From an uncultured Porphyromonadaceae bacterium (GTDB lineage: Bacteria; Bacteroidota; Bacteroidia; Bacteroidales; Muribaculaceae), in contig CANRWW010000019.1 in NCBI GenBank assembly GCA_947643665.1, forward strand, positions 1-52,471: a stretch of 52,471 nucleotides of DNA, given 5' to 3'. The position numbers and the translations under genes were made by a program. Shown one piece after another: positions 1-9,470 of the stretch. A model generated the notes under the pieces. It did no database searches. It was not told where the DNA came from and saw only the letters and a list, made by a program, of their open reading frames with translations. Position 1 is the stretch's first letter. The number at the start of each line of letters is the position of its first letter.

Positions 1-160
1 CATCGCCAATCTTGAAAGTGGCGGTATAGGAATTGATTGTGAAAGATCCCGTAACGGTTACATCATGGGAGGGCATCGTTTCCGGCAAGCCTTCCCAACC
101 GGAGAAAGTATGACCGTCCTTTTCGGGAAAAGCCTCAGGAACAATTGATGAGCCATAGTC
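1..160. repeat. Tandem coding repeat, copy A (366-bp period)
   Basis: This stretch matches 367-526 with about 8 mismatches in 160 bases when compared by eye. The 366-bp period equals 122 codons, that is, one pair of Flg_new-type modules in the minus-strand gene. Homology decays beyond base 160 but remains recognisable to about 230. The array may continue beyond the window edge. Confidence 0.85.
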
Positions 161-1204
161 AATGCTCAATTCCTTGTAATTATTGCCATCAACGATATAG
201 GTCAGTTTATAGGAATTCACTGTATAGCTGCCGGTGATCTCTATGTCATGGGAGGGCATTGTTTCAGGAACATTATCCCAGCCGTTGAAAGTGTAACCCT
301 CTTTGACCGGGGCATCGGGAGATACTACCGGCTGGCCGAAAACTACTTCCTTGCTTTCAATAACCTCATCGCCAATCTTGAAAGTAGCGGTATAGGAATT
401 GATTGTGAAGGATCCTGTAACGGTTACATCATGGGAGGGCATCGTTTTCGGCAAACCTTCCCAACCGGAAAAAGTATGACCCTCCTTTTCGGGAAAAGCC
501 TCAGGAACAATTGACGAGCCATAGTCTACATCAAACTCTTTGTATATTTCGTTATCAACGGTATAAGTCAGGGTGTAGGTATTGACCATAAACTCGGCGG
601 CAAGAGTGATATCACTGTCAACAACTATCATTTTGGGATTGTCAGTCGTTCCATCAGACCACTGCACAAAGTGATAACCTTCGTCAGGAGTTGCAACAAT
701 ACTTAATTCAGTGCCTTCAGCCAGACGTCCACCTTCGCTACTTATAGTACCCCCGTCACCTGCCGATACAGCCACATCGAAATGACGTATTATTCTGGCT
801 ATATAAGGATCAGAAGGATAGCCCAAACTACTGTCGGATTCAAATTGAAACGACACACCTTCTACCGGTAGTGTTTCTTCTGTTTCCTTATTGTAATATC
901 TGAAAGTCATTGTTTCACCCACTGCCTGGTTACTTCTGGCACGAAGATAAAGGCATTCCTGCCCGTTTCCCAGTGGCAGATGTTCGGCAATGCCACGGCA
1001 TTCATCTCCAACGAACACACCTACATCGTAGAGCGAGTAATCCATCTCATCGGAAGCTAATGCAACCTTGAGATATAGGCTCATATCGTAGCGATAATCA
1101 CTTGGATTAACCGTCCACGGTGTCAGGGCCGAAGCCCCGACACCGCATATAACGGTCATTAAAAGAGTGATTATCGCGTTTTTGAATTTGATAATCTTAT
1201 TCAT
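1..1204 (-). CDS. Secreted protein with InlB/Flg_new-type repeats, 3' end outside window
   Basis: The gene starts at the ATG complementary to 1202-1204 and is still open at base 1, giving about 401 codons. Residues 1-26 form a signal peptide (basic start, hydrophobic core, ending GVGASA). Residues about 27-135 form a globular domain containing GVFVGDECRGIAEH, a motif that recurs near the C terminus of the neighbouring 2747-aa protein. After this comes a divergent InlB-type module (GYHFVQWSDGTTDNP), then alternating Listeria-Bacteroides (Flg_new) repeats of about 60 aa, recognisable by GHTFSGWEGLP and GYTFNGWDNVPE followed by TMPSHD. Such repeats are known from bacterial surface proteins and adhesins. 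A T9SS sorting tail is expected beyond the window but cannot be seen. It is the third gene of an operon, 11 nt after the 2747-aa gene. The exact ligand or role is unknown. Confidence 0.85.
   Translation of the reverse strand, partial: MNKIIKFKNAIITLLMTVICGVGASALTPWTVNPSDYRYDMSLYLKVALASDEMDYSLYDVGVFVGDECRGIAEHLPLGNGQECLYLRARSNQAVGETMTFRYYNKETEETLPVEGVSFQFESDSSLGYPSDPYIARIIRHFDVAVSAGDGGTISSEGGRLAEGTELSIVATPDEGYHFVQWSDGTTDNPKMIVVDSDITLAAEFMVNTYTLTYTVDNEIYKEFDVDYGSSIVPEAFPEKEGHTFSGWEGLPKTMPSHDVTVTGSFTINSYTATFKIGDEVIESKEVVFGQPVVSPDAPVKEGYTFNGWDNVPETMPSHDIEITGSYTVNSYKLTYIVDGNNYKELSIDYGSSIVPEAFPEKDGHTFSGWEGLPETMPSHDVTVTGSFTINSYTATFKIGD
367..526. repeat. Tandem coding repeat, copy B (366-bp period)
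   Basis: Second copy of the unit seen at 1-160, offset by exactly 366 bases and about 95% identical. Near identity at both silent and coding positions suggests a recent duplication or gene conversion, not old divergence. The period is a multiple of three, so gain or loss of a unit would keep the reading frame. Confidence 0.85.
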
Positions 1205-1215
1205 TTCAACAGATT

Positions 1216-4200
1216 TTAGCGTATGGCAATTTTATGATATGAGTAGTCACCGTTGCCATCAACCACGACCACATATACACCGGTAGGCAGGGTAGAAACC
1301 CTGATACCGGATTCCGTTATTGAGGTTTCATGCATCAGTTTGTGGCCATCAATATTGTAGATCTCCACAAAACCAATATGTTCGGGAGCAATGCCACTAA
1401 TGCGCAGCATATCGCCTTCGACAAAAACTTTTACATTGCCATCGAAACGAACTGCACTATTGCCACTATTTCCATCAATAACCACAACATAGGGACTGTG
1501 CACATTACCCACGGCGTTGCCGTCAAACTCAAGTGAGGCCACAGCAGTCTGATATTCAACTTCACCTTCGGCATCGGTAACACGGAGGGTTATATTGTCG
1601 CCGTTGTAGCCATAAACGCTCAACATTACCAGACCATCCACAACCCGGCCGACACCACGGCATTCGCTGCCGCAGAAAGCAGCCACCATATATTCGTTGA
1701 TGTCAAGCTGTGTGCCGGAAGCTGTACATACATTGGCTATGACCGGCATTACAGATGGATATTTATGCACATCAGCAACCAGCGGAAGCCTGGAGGCTAT
1801 GCCTGGCGCGTGGATCGCGGCGGCATTCGACACTATTGAGGTGTTATAGACCACCTGTTTGGCCGATGCACTCTGGTACATGTAGCCCATTCCGGGCGAC
1901 ATCGTTTCAAGCGTGCCTATCCATTGTTCGCCGTCGAACTGAGCGAATCCGTTCTGTCCCACAACCATGTCAAGATCCTCGGCTTCGGTGGAAGAGAGGG
2001 CTTCGGCCACAGTCATGGTCTGGCCAACAGGATAACCGAGCCAGTTCCAGCCTTCATTAAGCTCTATTGGAGTTGACGGGTTCCATGCCACATCGCTCAA
2101 GCGTAGCTTTGCAGTGGCTGCTGAAGTCTCAATCTTGTAGCTTTCGGCAGCGTTAAGCTCGGTTAGAGCGCCTACCATGCCTAGCTGCGGATCGCGGACT
2201 ACCTCCTGAGTGCTGCTCTTAATGCGGTTTACACTGGCATCAGCGGCAAAGTCGGCGGAAGCGACTGCGGTTTCCATATTGTGTGAGATCCAAGTCCACC
2301 CCTTCTCCATCTTGAAGTCCATGTCGGAATGTTTGAGAGTGTAGTTGAACTCAACGGTCTCGGAAACATCGTCATCACCGTTGCCGACAGAAGTCATGGC
2401 AAGAATCTGTGTGTCGTCATTGATAATGATGGGCACAGTGTACTTTCGGCGGGTACCGTTTTCATCACATGGGCAAGAGCCGTCGGTGGTGAAGTAGATG
2501 GTGGCATTCTTAGATTCGGTAGTCAGTTCTACCTTGGTGCCACGATAAACGGCGGTGCCGCTTGCGCGTGACGATTTCGGCGCCTCGGCGGTTATGATTT
2601 CAGTAACTACGTCAACAGCACATTCACCCGTAGCTGTCACGTCATCAATAGTGAAGGTGAGCTGAGTGCGTCCGGGGAGGTCACCCTTCACGGTTACCAC
2701 TGCCTTACCCTCATCGTCAAGAGTTGCCTCGGTTATGTCAGTCGAAGAGATGAGGTCAGAGGAGTTGGCGATGTGAAGTGTGCGGCCTACGGCAGCTTCG
2801 AAAGGTATCGCATAAACTGTAACTTCTTTCTCACCACCATAAAGTACTTTCACATCATCGGCAACTATCATCTGCACCTCTTTCTCTACATCAAGCACCT
2901 GGCTGAATGTCTCTGTCATCGGTATGCCTGCATAAGAAAGAACATTGCGGCTCACCGTAACACGGATTTCTCCCGTTGTTGCACTGAGTTTTTCTTCAGG
3001 AACAAAACGGATACGCGAAGCATAGCGGACAGCATCGGCATCATCTTCGCTTGCATATTCGTCAGCAAGAGCCGAATCTATCAGTCGGATTTCCCCGTTG
3101 AGTTTCTCGCCATTGGCGGTGACATAGATATTGGCGGTGGTCAGCGTTGACAGATCCATGAACTTGTCGAACTGCACTTCAACACCTTCCTCATAAGCAC
3201 GGGCTTCTGTAACTTCCGGCTGCTTGTTCTGCACGATGCCGATATTCACTTCAAGCTGAGGCGGAGGCACGGGCAACCATTCGCTGTAAGCGGTGACATA
3301 GCCATCCTTCTCTAATTTCACCTGCCACAGACCCTGTGGAACGTCCCAACGATACATGCCGTTCTCGTCGGTAAACAGCGGATTCTGTTGAGCATACTCT
3401 TCTGCATTCCAAAGGATGACTTCCTCATATGGGTCTCCATACATATCCTCCTTGGTCTCCTTATAATAGATTGTCGCTTGAACACCTTCTACGCGGTTTG
3501 CAGGAACGGCTTCATAGACAAAGCCTGATGGGTCAATTTGGACATTGTCTGGGATAGATCCGGATTGGTTAGCGCCACCTCCAGGCTTGTTCCCTCCACC
3601 GGGATTACCTCCATTACTACCTCCAGGATTTGGATCTGGACACGGAGGCATACCGGGCTGCCCACACTCTTTATCATTATGACATTTAAGTGTATATATT
3701 TCACTTTGTAATTCACCTATTGACCATTCAATTGAGAAATCTGCTGCAATTCCTCCTATGGTAATTACTGCTTTTGCAACAGCACCGGCTGCCGTAGCTC
3801 CTAAAGATGTTCCAGCCGTAGCAAAACTGCCTATAACACCTCCAACTATTGCGGCATCAGAAGAAAAACTACCAATAACATCCACTGTCGCAACTGCAGT
3901 CACAGCTCCCCATAAACTATAACACCAATTTCTACAAGATTGTGCATGATCCTCATCATCAGGGCAATCTTTGGGAATTGAATTATACAGAGAAAGTATT
4001 TTATCGGATTTATGATAGCAATCATTTAAAGTTGCAATATATCCGGCGAAAGGAACAGCTTTAAGCAGTCTTCGAACCAATGGTCCACAGATTCTTTTTG
4101 CAAGTTTTGCTCCAGCTAAGGCATGCGCCAATCGGTCTTCTTCAATAGCCCATTTCAACTTCTTCCCTATGTTTACCTTAGAATTGTTCTTCCAATTAGT

Positions 4201-7200
4201 AACATTCGTCAATCTGGTTTCAATTTCCAAAATTGCTTCATCAAGTTTGCTTTCAGGGAATTGCGCCAATGCTTGTAATTCAGTCCATTTTAAATTGATT
4301 ATATCCAAAATCCGTTTTATTGCTCCCATGCAAGCTGAATACTGTTGCATTGCAGTTGGTGAATCCTCGGATAACATTTTAACAAATTTAGCTTGAGACT
4401 GAGGGATATTAGACTCAATATATAAATCATTTTCAAAATCAACACAAATTACAGAACTATCTGAAACCTTACTATATACTTTAGTGCCAGAGGTGGTCGT
4501 AGTTGCTCTAAATCCATTGTTTAATAACTCATCAACGGTTACGCCGGCACAAGATTTTACAGTAAAATAGACCCCGTCAACTTCTATATTAAATTCTTTT
4601 TCGAATGTAAAAGCTGTTTCAAGATAGGACAAGGATTCTAATAGTACATTATTTTCTTCAATTATTTTCCCTAATTCATGTTCAATATACTCATCTTGAA
4701 CATCGCTTGACCACGAGTCAAAATTTTCAGGTAAAACATTCACAGACTTATCAATCGTAATTTCTATAGGGATACCCATAGAATTAGTCAAATCATAGAA
4801 TGTTTCGTAATCCAAATTATTATCTTTAAAATAATCATCTAACAATGATTGATTTGACGCGAAATCGCATGTCAATGCTTGAATCTCATCGTATGTGTCA
4901 TTTGATTCTGACAAGTCAATACATTTTGTTGATGTGTAGTCAAAATCCACAGAACAGTTGACAGGGTAATATCCATCAGATGAATTCCCCATATCAATCT
5001 CAGCATACCACATTCCTTTCTTCTCATCAAATGAAGCGTTTACAGGAACAAATTTGCCATCTGCGGTATGAACATAGAGAATGACATTTGAAATGCGCTC
5101 CGGATCATTATCCGTAAATTCAATTGTATAGGTAAATTGTTTTTGGGGATAATATACCGTCCATTGCGTTGCGGATGTCTTTGGATTCAGGAAATCAAAT
5201 ACCGATGTTTCCATGCGTCCTTTCCACCCATTTATTTCTGGATTCCAGTGGTACATCGTGACTTTTGAAACCTGAAGCGCATTCATGTCATAAGTCAGAC
5301 TTTTAGTTTCTGATGTCAGAGTATTCCCTACCGGGGTTGTGATTTCTGCATAGATAGAATGCGTTGACAGGTTATAAGGATTACTCAATGTACATTCAAC
5401 ATTCCATGAACCGGCAGCATTTGCCTTGCCACTCCCCAACAATATGCCCTCCTCATAAATATTGACTTTTGAGGAGCCTAATGCGGTACCAGAAACCTTA
5501 AACGTCGTTCCTGCTATTACACTTGGCACTGTTATCTCTATATCCTTGATTTCAGACGCTGCAGAACCGATGGGCTGAGTAATAGTGCGGCCATTGTAGT
5601 CAAAGGCAATCGAAGCGGTGGCGTTGAATGAGCCGCCGGTGGTCGGGATAACGCAGAAGCGGGTTTGGTTTTGGTAATTGTTGCCGAGCTGGACTGTCAG
5701 GCGGTTGTTGTCAAGCGTATAAGGCAAAAGGTTAGAACCTTGGATTACCGAATGCTCAACAAAGTCACAGGCTTCCGGAAGATCAACGATGAGAGTTACA
5801 TTGCTGATGTCATTCTTATACACGCCTTTGAAATCAATTGCTGAACGCAACGTCAGATAATTGCCGGTAGTAATGCTGCTCTTGTTTGAAGAGAAACTTG
5901 TCGTAGAGTTGGTGTAATAGAATAAGCTCTCATCAAAAGCGGGGACTTCCGAAATTTTGACCTCTGCGAGTTTGCCAGTCTCAACCTTGACCGCGTTCTT
6001 CACATAGTCCTTTCCCTCTGTCAGACCTATTTCAGCGAAATTTGACAGACGAAGTATAGAGTTCATCAAATCAGACTGCCCCATTGACACGAGTGTATAG
6101 TCGCCGTCTTCCAGCTCAGTGAAAGTAGCCTTTGCCTCGGAATAGGTCATCTTTTTGAGCAACTCTCCCTTGCCGGAATAGAGCATAGCTATTACTGCGG
6201 GATTTTCGGTCATTTCAAATGAAGCTGCAATACCACCTTTCCCAACGATGTCAAATGTAACTTCGGCTCGTTGGTTTTCATCAACTGTCACGGTCTCGGC
6301 AATGGGGTTGAACGCACCGGTTTTTGACGTGGCTGTAAGTTTCAGTTCATCGCCAACATTGATATTCTCGTCAAGCACAGCAAGAATCGGGTACTGGAGC
6401 GAAATCTCTTTGTGAGCGCGATTCTGTGTAACGTTAAATACGCTGACAGCCACATTCTGATAGTCGGAATAGTAATCCTGCACATCGTCAGAACCGGCGG
6501 CATGATAGGTGAATCCGTAAGTTACACGGGCACCGACAATTGATTTCAACGTCGTCTTACCGAGGTCAAGATTATTGACATCAGCAGCAAACGCTCCAAT
6601 TGTGTCGTTTACGTTGACGCACTCAGTTGCAGCGTAGGTAAGCCTGGTTTCGGGTGCATCAAGAACCGACAGATTCCACTGACCTTTGCGGTCGGTCCTT
6701 GCAGTAAATGTCTTTGAATACTTACCGTTGAGAGTCTGGTTTACTGAAACAGATGCTCCATAGAGAGACGCACCATCTCCATCAACAATCGTTCCGGTCA
6801 ACTCTATGGCACGGAAAGGTGCAAGATTAATCACGCAGGTGTTGTTGTCGGCACTGACAGTAAATCCGGCATCCTCCGGATTTGCATAAACCACACCGAG
6901 CTTATTGTCAAGAGCTACCCGGCATATCAGTTGCTGGCCGTCGGGAATCTCACCGAGCGACACCCCCCTGCGGAGATAAGTCACGGTACCGTCTGCAAGC
7001 GGTTTGAGCCATTCAACGCTTACCTGGGAGGTAACTTCCGAGCCATCAGAAGCGAATACCTTGGCAAATACAGTGTGCAAAGACTTGAGATTGTCAAATG
7101 CCACTGAAATGTCTTGGTCAGGGATAACGACGTTTTCAATACGACCAATCTCAAGACCGGCTTGCGAGAACATATATATGTTATATTGCTCGTCTTTCCG

Positions 7201-9459
7201 TAAACCGTTAAAGGTGTATAGCAGACGGTCAGAAATAACATATTTCTGTCTGACACCGGAATTGATATTTACAATCTCAAGCGAGTTGTGCTTATAGCGC
7301 CCGTCGGATGCGTCAGCCGGCAGATTAACCTGCAGTATGTGCGCATCATTGGTTATCGGTAAAATCGTGAAATCTTTCCAATATTCAGCATTGGAGTAAA
7401 GTTCAATAGCTGAAGCAGGGACATATATCGTACAATTATTCTTGTTGGTGAAACCGCTGAAAGTATAAGAATTACACGTCGGTGGCTCTTGGGCATATAC
7501 AGTCAGAGAGAGAAGATTGCTGCAATTACTGAAAGCATAATTCCCTATGCTTGTTATTGAAGCTGGAAGTGAGATGTCAGTAGCTGCCAAATCCTGAAAA
7601 GCATAGCCGGGAATATCGGTCGTACCCCCAGTCCTTGACAAGTCAATGGCATTGGCATTAGTAAGATAACCCAAACTTCCATAGTCATTAGCCGACATAC
7701 GGCCTTTTACAATCAAACTGCTTACATTGCCAAAATTGTCATTGCCAATGGTATTACCCAATGCTTGGTATAAATTCCCCATTGAGAAATCGTCAATAAT
7801 GGCCTGCCCGGTTGTAGGATTGTAATAATTCGCTCCAGGGCTGGAAGGAGAGGACGGGTCGTAGACAAACAGAGCTGTCACTTGAGCACCTTTTTCGGTC
7901 ATGATGCCGGTAAAAGTTGTTGAGGTTGTAGTCTGGGACTCTCCGTTTACAATCCATCCTTTGAAACGATAACCGGTGTTAGGCCAGGCATATACGTTGT
8001 ATTCCTGACCGAAGGTGACAGCATCGGATGATGTGCGGACGCTGCCGGCACCGGCGGGCGATACCGTGGCTGTAAGTGGATGTTTCAGCGTTGGCTGCTG
8101 TGGATCGCCAGGTCCATTTGGATTGTAGTAATAATGGGCGGTGAAAACAATGTCCTCGGCAGGCATGGTAAAGTCAATATCACGCGCCAACGGATCGAAT
8201 GTCACAACAGAACTGCTACAGCTCCAGCGTTCGAACACATAACCCGGCTGCGCGGCCAGGTAAACACTCCCCATTGCTCCGGCTGGCAACCGGGTGCTGC
8301 CTTGGTCACTGCCGGCACCCACGGGATTGCTCACAACAGTCACGTTGTAAAGGCGTGTGGTGTCGGCAGGCTGCGGGTCACCGGGCGATGACGGGTCGAA
8401 CTTCGCGTCAATTACAAACTCCACATCCTTGGCGGGCATTGCGAAAGTACAGTTATAGTAATTATACGGTTCGATTTCCAGCGGGTTTCCGTCAAGTGTT
8501 ATCGAATTGAACTTGTAGCTGTTGTTGAGACTAATATTGATATCCACCGTTTCCCCATCGGCAACCTTGAAGTTGCGGCGCCCTTCCATGGAACCATTAT
8601 AATCGCCTGTGGAGATGTAAGTATACCGGATGGCACTTTCGTTTATCTTGACTGCCAGATTATATTTGACAACATATCTGAAAGTGACTGTGCTAACATC
8701 GCTGACGCCGTTGTCGCTGACAGATATGGCTTTGACAATAACATCAGCACCAGCCGAAATGGTAATCGGGCCGGTATAGACAGTGCCGCTTGTGGCGTCG
8801 GGTGTTGAGCCGTCAAGGGTGTAACGTATTGTCGCCTCAGGGGTATTACGGTCGGCGATAGCCAGTTCGAAGTCTTCAGAGAATGTGCCTGAACTCTTCG
8901 AAAATACAGGCGCCAGCATGTGGCTCGGACTCTCTGTGAGCGTGACTGTAATGCCTGATATACGCAACTGGGTGTCATTGATCATGAACCGTGCTTCCGA
9001 CAATCGTTCACCCGTCATTGAATAGAATGGTTCCCACGTATAGGTCTGTGCTTCGGAATCATACGTTAAAATTTCACCATTCTCCGTCAACAGGGTAGTC
9101 TCTGAGTTCTTGTTAGCGTCATAGTGGAACACAATCTTTTCGAAAGTATTGTCAGTAACGCTTACAATAAATGAGTTGCCCGAGTAAAGACGGATATTTT
9201 TACCGTTGTCATAATAGGCGGGAGCTGTAATGCCACCGTCTATGGAGAAATCAATCCTTATGCCCGACGCTTCGTCGGCCATACTTTCAAGCGGCTGTAT
9301 TTTGGAACCATCGTATTCACCCTGCAGGTTGGTGTTCGGATCAGGCACCAATACCACCTCCGAAGCAGCCTGCGCGGGTATCCCTGCCGCCCATCCTGCA
9401 ATCAGCAGGACGAGCAGCATGGCATAGCGCCGCATATGTTTTAAATCTGTTATTATCAT
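1216..9459 (-). CDS. Giant multidomain T9SS surface protein (2747 aa)
   Basis: A signal peptide (MRRYAMLLVLLIAGWAAG...) begins at Met9 of the longest frame, so 9435 is a possible start. Domains by rough residue: chitobiase C-terminal-like 185-265 (RYTLDGSTPD), two divergent InlB-type modules near 405-440 and 495 (GYVFERW, GYRFKGW), a short BspA leucine-rich repeat stretch 613-710, a carboxypeptidase-regulatory-like beta domain 886-933, a low-GC unknown module about 1490-1930, a Gly/Asn/Pro linker about 1935-1965, an SbsA-like Ig domain about 2078-2170, and a second chitobiase-like domain about 2293-2376. Then come GWNWLGYP-type domains, and residues 2670-2747 look like a T9SS type A sorting tail (VEIYNIDGHKL, LPTGVYVV). 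The sorting tail implies export through T9SS and surface attachment or release. It is the middle gene of the operon. Adhesion or glycan binding is plausible but not shown. Confidence 0.88.
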   Translation of the reverse strand: MIITDLKHMRRYAMLLVLLIAGWAAGIPAQAASEVVLVPDPNTNLQGEYDGSKIQPLESMADEASGIRIDFSIDGGITAPAYYDNGKNIRLYSGNSFIVSVTDNTFEKIVFHYDANKNSETTLLTENGEILTYDSEAQTYTWEPFYSMTGERLSEARFMINDTQLRISGITVTLTESPSHMLAPVFSKSSGTFSEDFELAIADRNTPEATIRYTLDGSTPDATSGTVYTGPITISAGADVIVKAISVSDNGVSDVSTVTFRYVVKYNLAVKINESAIRYTYISTGDYNGSMEGRRNFKVADGETVDINISLNNSYKFNSITLDGNPLEIEPYNYYNCTFAMPAKDVEFVIDAKFDPSSPGDPQPADTTRLYNVTVVSNPVGAGSDQGSTRLPAGAMGSVYLAAQPGYVFERWSCSSSVVTFDPLARDIDFTMPAEDIVFTAHYYYNPNGPGDPQQPTLKHPLTATVSPAGAGSVRTSSDAVTFGQEYNVYAWPNTGYRFKGWIVNGESQTTTSTTFTGIMTEKGAQVTALFVYDPSSPSSPGANYYNPTTGQAIIDDFSMGNLYQALGNTIGNDNFGNVSSLIVKGRMSANDYGSLGYLTNANAIDLSRTGGTTDIPGYAFQDLAATDISLPASITSIGNYAFSNCSNLLSLTVYAQEPPTCNSYTFSGFTNKNNCTIYVPASAIELYSNAEYWKDFTILPITNDAHILQVNLPADASDGRYKHNSLEIVNINSGVRQKYVISDRLLYTFNGLRKDEQYNIYMFSQAGLEIGRIENVVIPDQDISVAFDNLKSLHTVFAKVFASDGSEVTSQVSVEWLKPLADGTVTYLRRGVSLGEIPDGQQLICRVALDNKLGVVYANPEDAGFTVSADNNTCVINLAPFRAIELTGTIVDGDGASLYGASVSVNQTLNGKYSKTFTARTDRKGQWNLSVLDAPETRLTYAATECVNVNDTIGAFAADVNNLDLGKTTLKSIVGARVTYGFTYHAAGSDDVQDYYSDYQNVAVSVFNVTQNRAHKEISLQYPILAVLDENINVGDELKLTATSKTGAFNPIAETVTVDENQRAEVTFDIVGKGGIAASFEMTENPAVIAMLYSGKGELLKKMTYSEAKATFTELEDGDYTLVSMGQSDLMNSILRLSNFAEIGLTEGKDYVKNAVKVETGKLAEVKISEVPAFDESLFYYTNSTTSFSSNKSSITTGNYLTLRSAIDFKGVYKNDISNVTLIVDLPEACDFVEHSVIQGSNLLPYTLDNNRLTVQLGNNYQNQTRFCVIPTTGGSFNATASIAFDYNGRTITQPIGSAASEIKDIEITVPSVIAGTTFKVSGTALGSSKVNIYEEGILLGSGKANAAGSWNVECTLSNPYNLSTHSIYAEITTPVGNTLTSETKSLTYDMNALQVSKVTMYHWNPEINGWKGRMETSVFDFLNPKTSATQWTVYYPQKQFTYTIEFTDNDPERISNVILYVHTADGKFVPVNASFDEKKGMWYAEIDMGNSSDGYYPVNCSVDFDYTSTKCIDLSESNDTYDEIQALTCDFASNQSLLDDYFKDNNLDYETFYDLTNSMGIPIEITIDKSVNVLPENFDSWSSDVQDEYIEHELGKIIEENNVLLESLSYLETAFTFEKEFNIEVDGVYFTVKSCAGVTVDELLNNGFRATTTTSGTKVYSKVSDSSVICVDFENDLYIESNIPQSQAKFVKMLSEDSPTAMQQYSACMGAIKRILDIINLKWTELQALAQFPESKLDEAILEIETRLTNVTNWKNNSKVNIGKKLKWAIEEDRLAHALAGAKLAKRICGPLVRRLLKAVPFAGYIATLNDCYHKSDKILSLYNSIPKDCPDDEDHAQSCRNWCYSLWGAVTAVATVDVIGSFSSDAAIVGGVIGSFATAGTSLGATAAGAVAKAVITIGGIAADFSIEWSIGELQSEIYTLKCHNDKECGQPGMPPCPDPNPGGSNGGNPGGGNKPGGGANQSGSIPDNVQIDPSGFVYEAVPANRVEGVQATIYYKETKEDMYGDPYEEVILWNAEEYAQQNPLFTDENGMYRWDVPQGLWQVKLEKDGYVTAYSEWLPVPPPQLEVNIGIVQNKQPEVTEARAYEEGVEVQFDKFMDLSTLTTANIYVTANGEKLNGEIRLIDSALADEYASEDDADAVRYASRIRFVPEEKLSATTGEIRVTVSRNVLSYAGIPMTETFSQVLDVEKEVQMIVADDVKVLYGGEKEVTVYAIPFEAAVGRTLHIANSSDLISSTDITEATLDDEGKAVVTVKGDLPGRTQLTFTIDDVTATGECAVDVVTEIITAEAPKSSRASGTAVYRGTKVELTTESKNATIYFTTDGSCPCDENGTRRKYTVPIIINDDTQILAMTSVGNGDDDVSETVEFNYTLKHSDMDFKMEKGWTWISHNMETAVASADFAADASVNRIKSSTQEVVRDPQLGMVGALTELNAAESYKIETSAATAKLRLSDVAWNPSTPIELNEGWNWLGYPVGQTMTVAEALSSTEAEDLDMVVGQNGFAQFDGEQWIGTLETMSPGMGYMYQSASAKQVVYNTSIVSNAAAIHAPGIASRLPLVADVHKYPSVMPVIANVCTASGTQLDINEYMVAAFCGSECRGVGRVVDGLVMLSVYGYNGDNITLRVTDAEGEVEYQTAVASLEFDGNAVGNVHSPYVVVIDGNSGNSAVRFDGNVKVFVEGDMLRISGIAPEHIGFVEIYNIDGHKLMHETSITESGIRVSTLPTGVYVVVVDGNGDYSYHKIAIR

Positions 9460-9470
9460 GATTCAGGGTG

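Noticed and set aside
1-526. CRISPR array from the repeats at the window start
   Set aside because: The repeats are long (366 bp), in frame and coding; they are protein modules, not short repeats with spacers.
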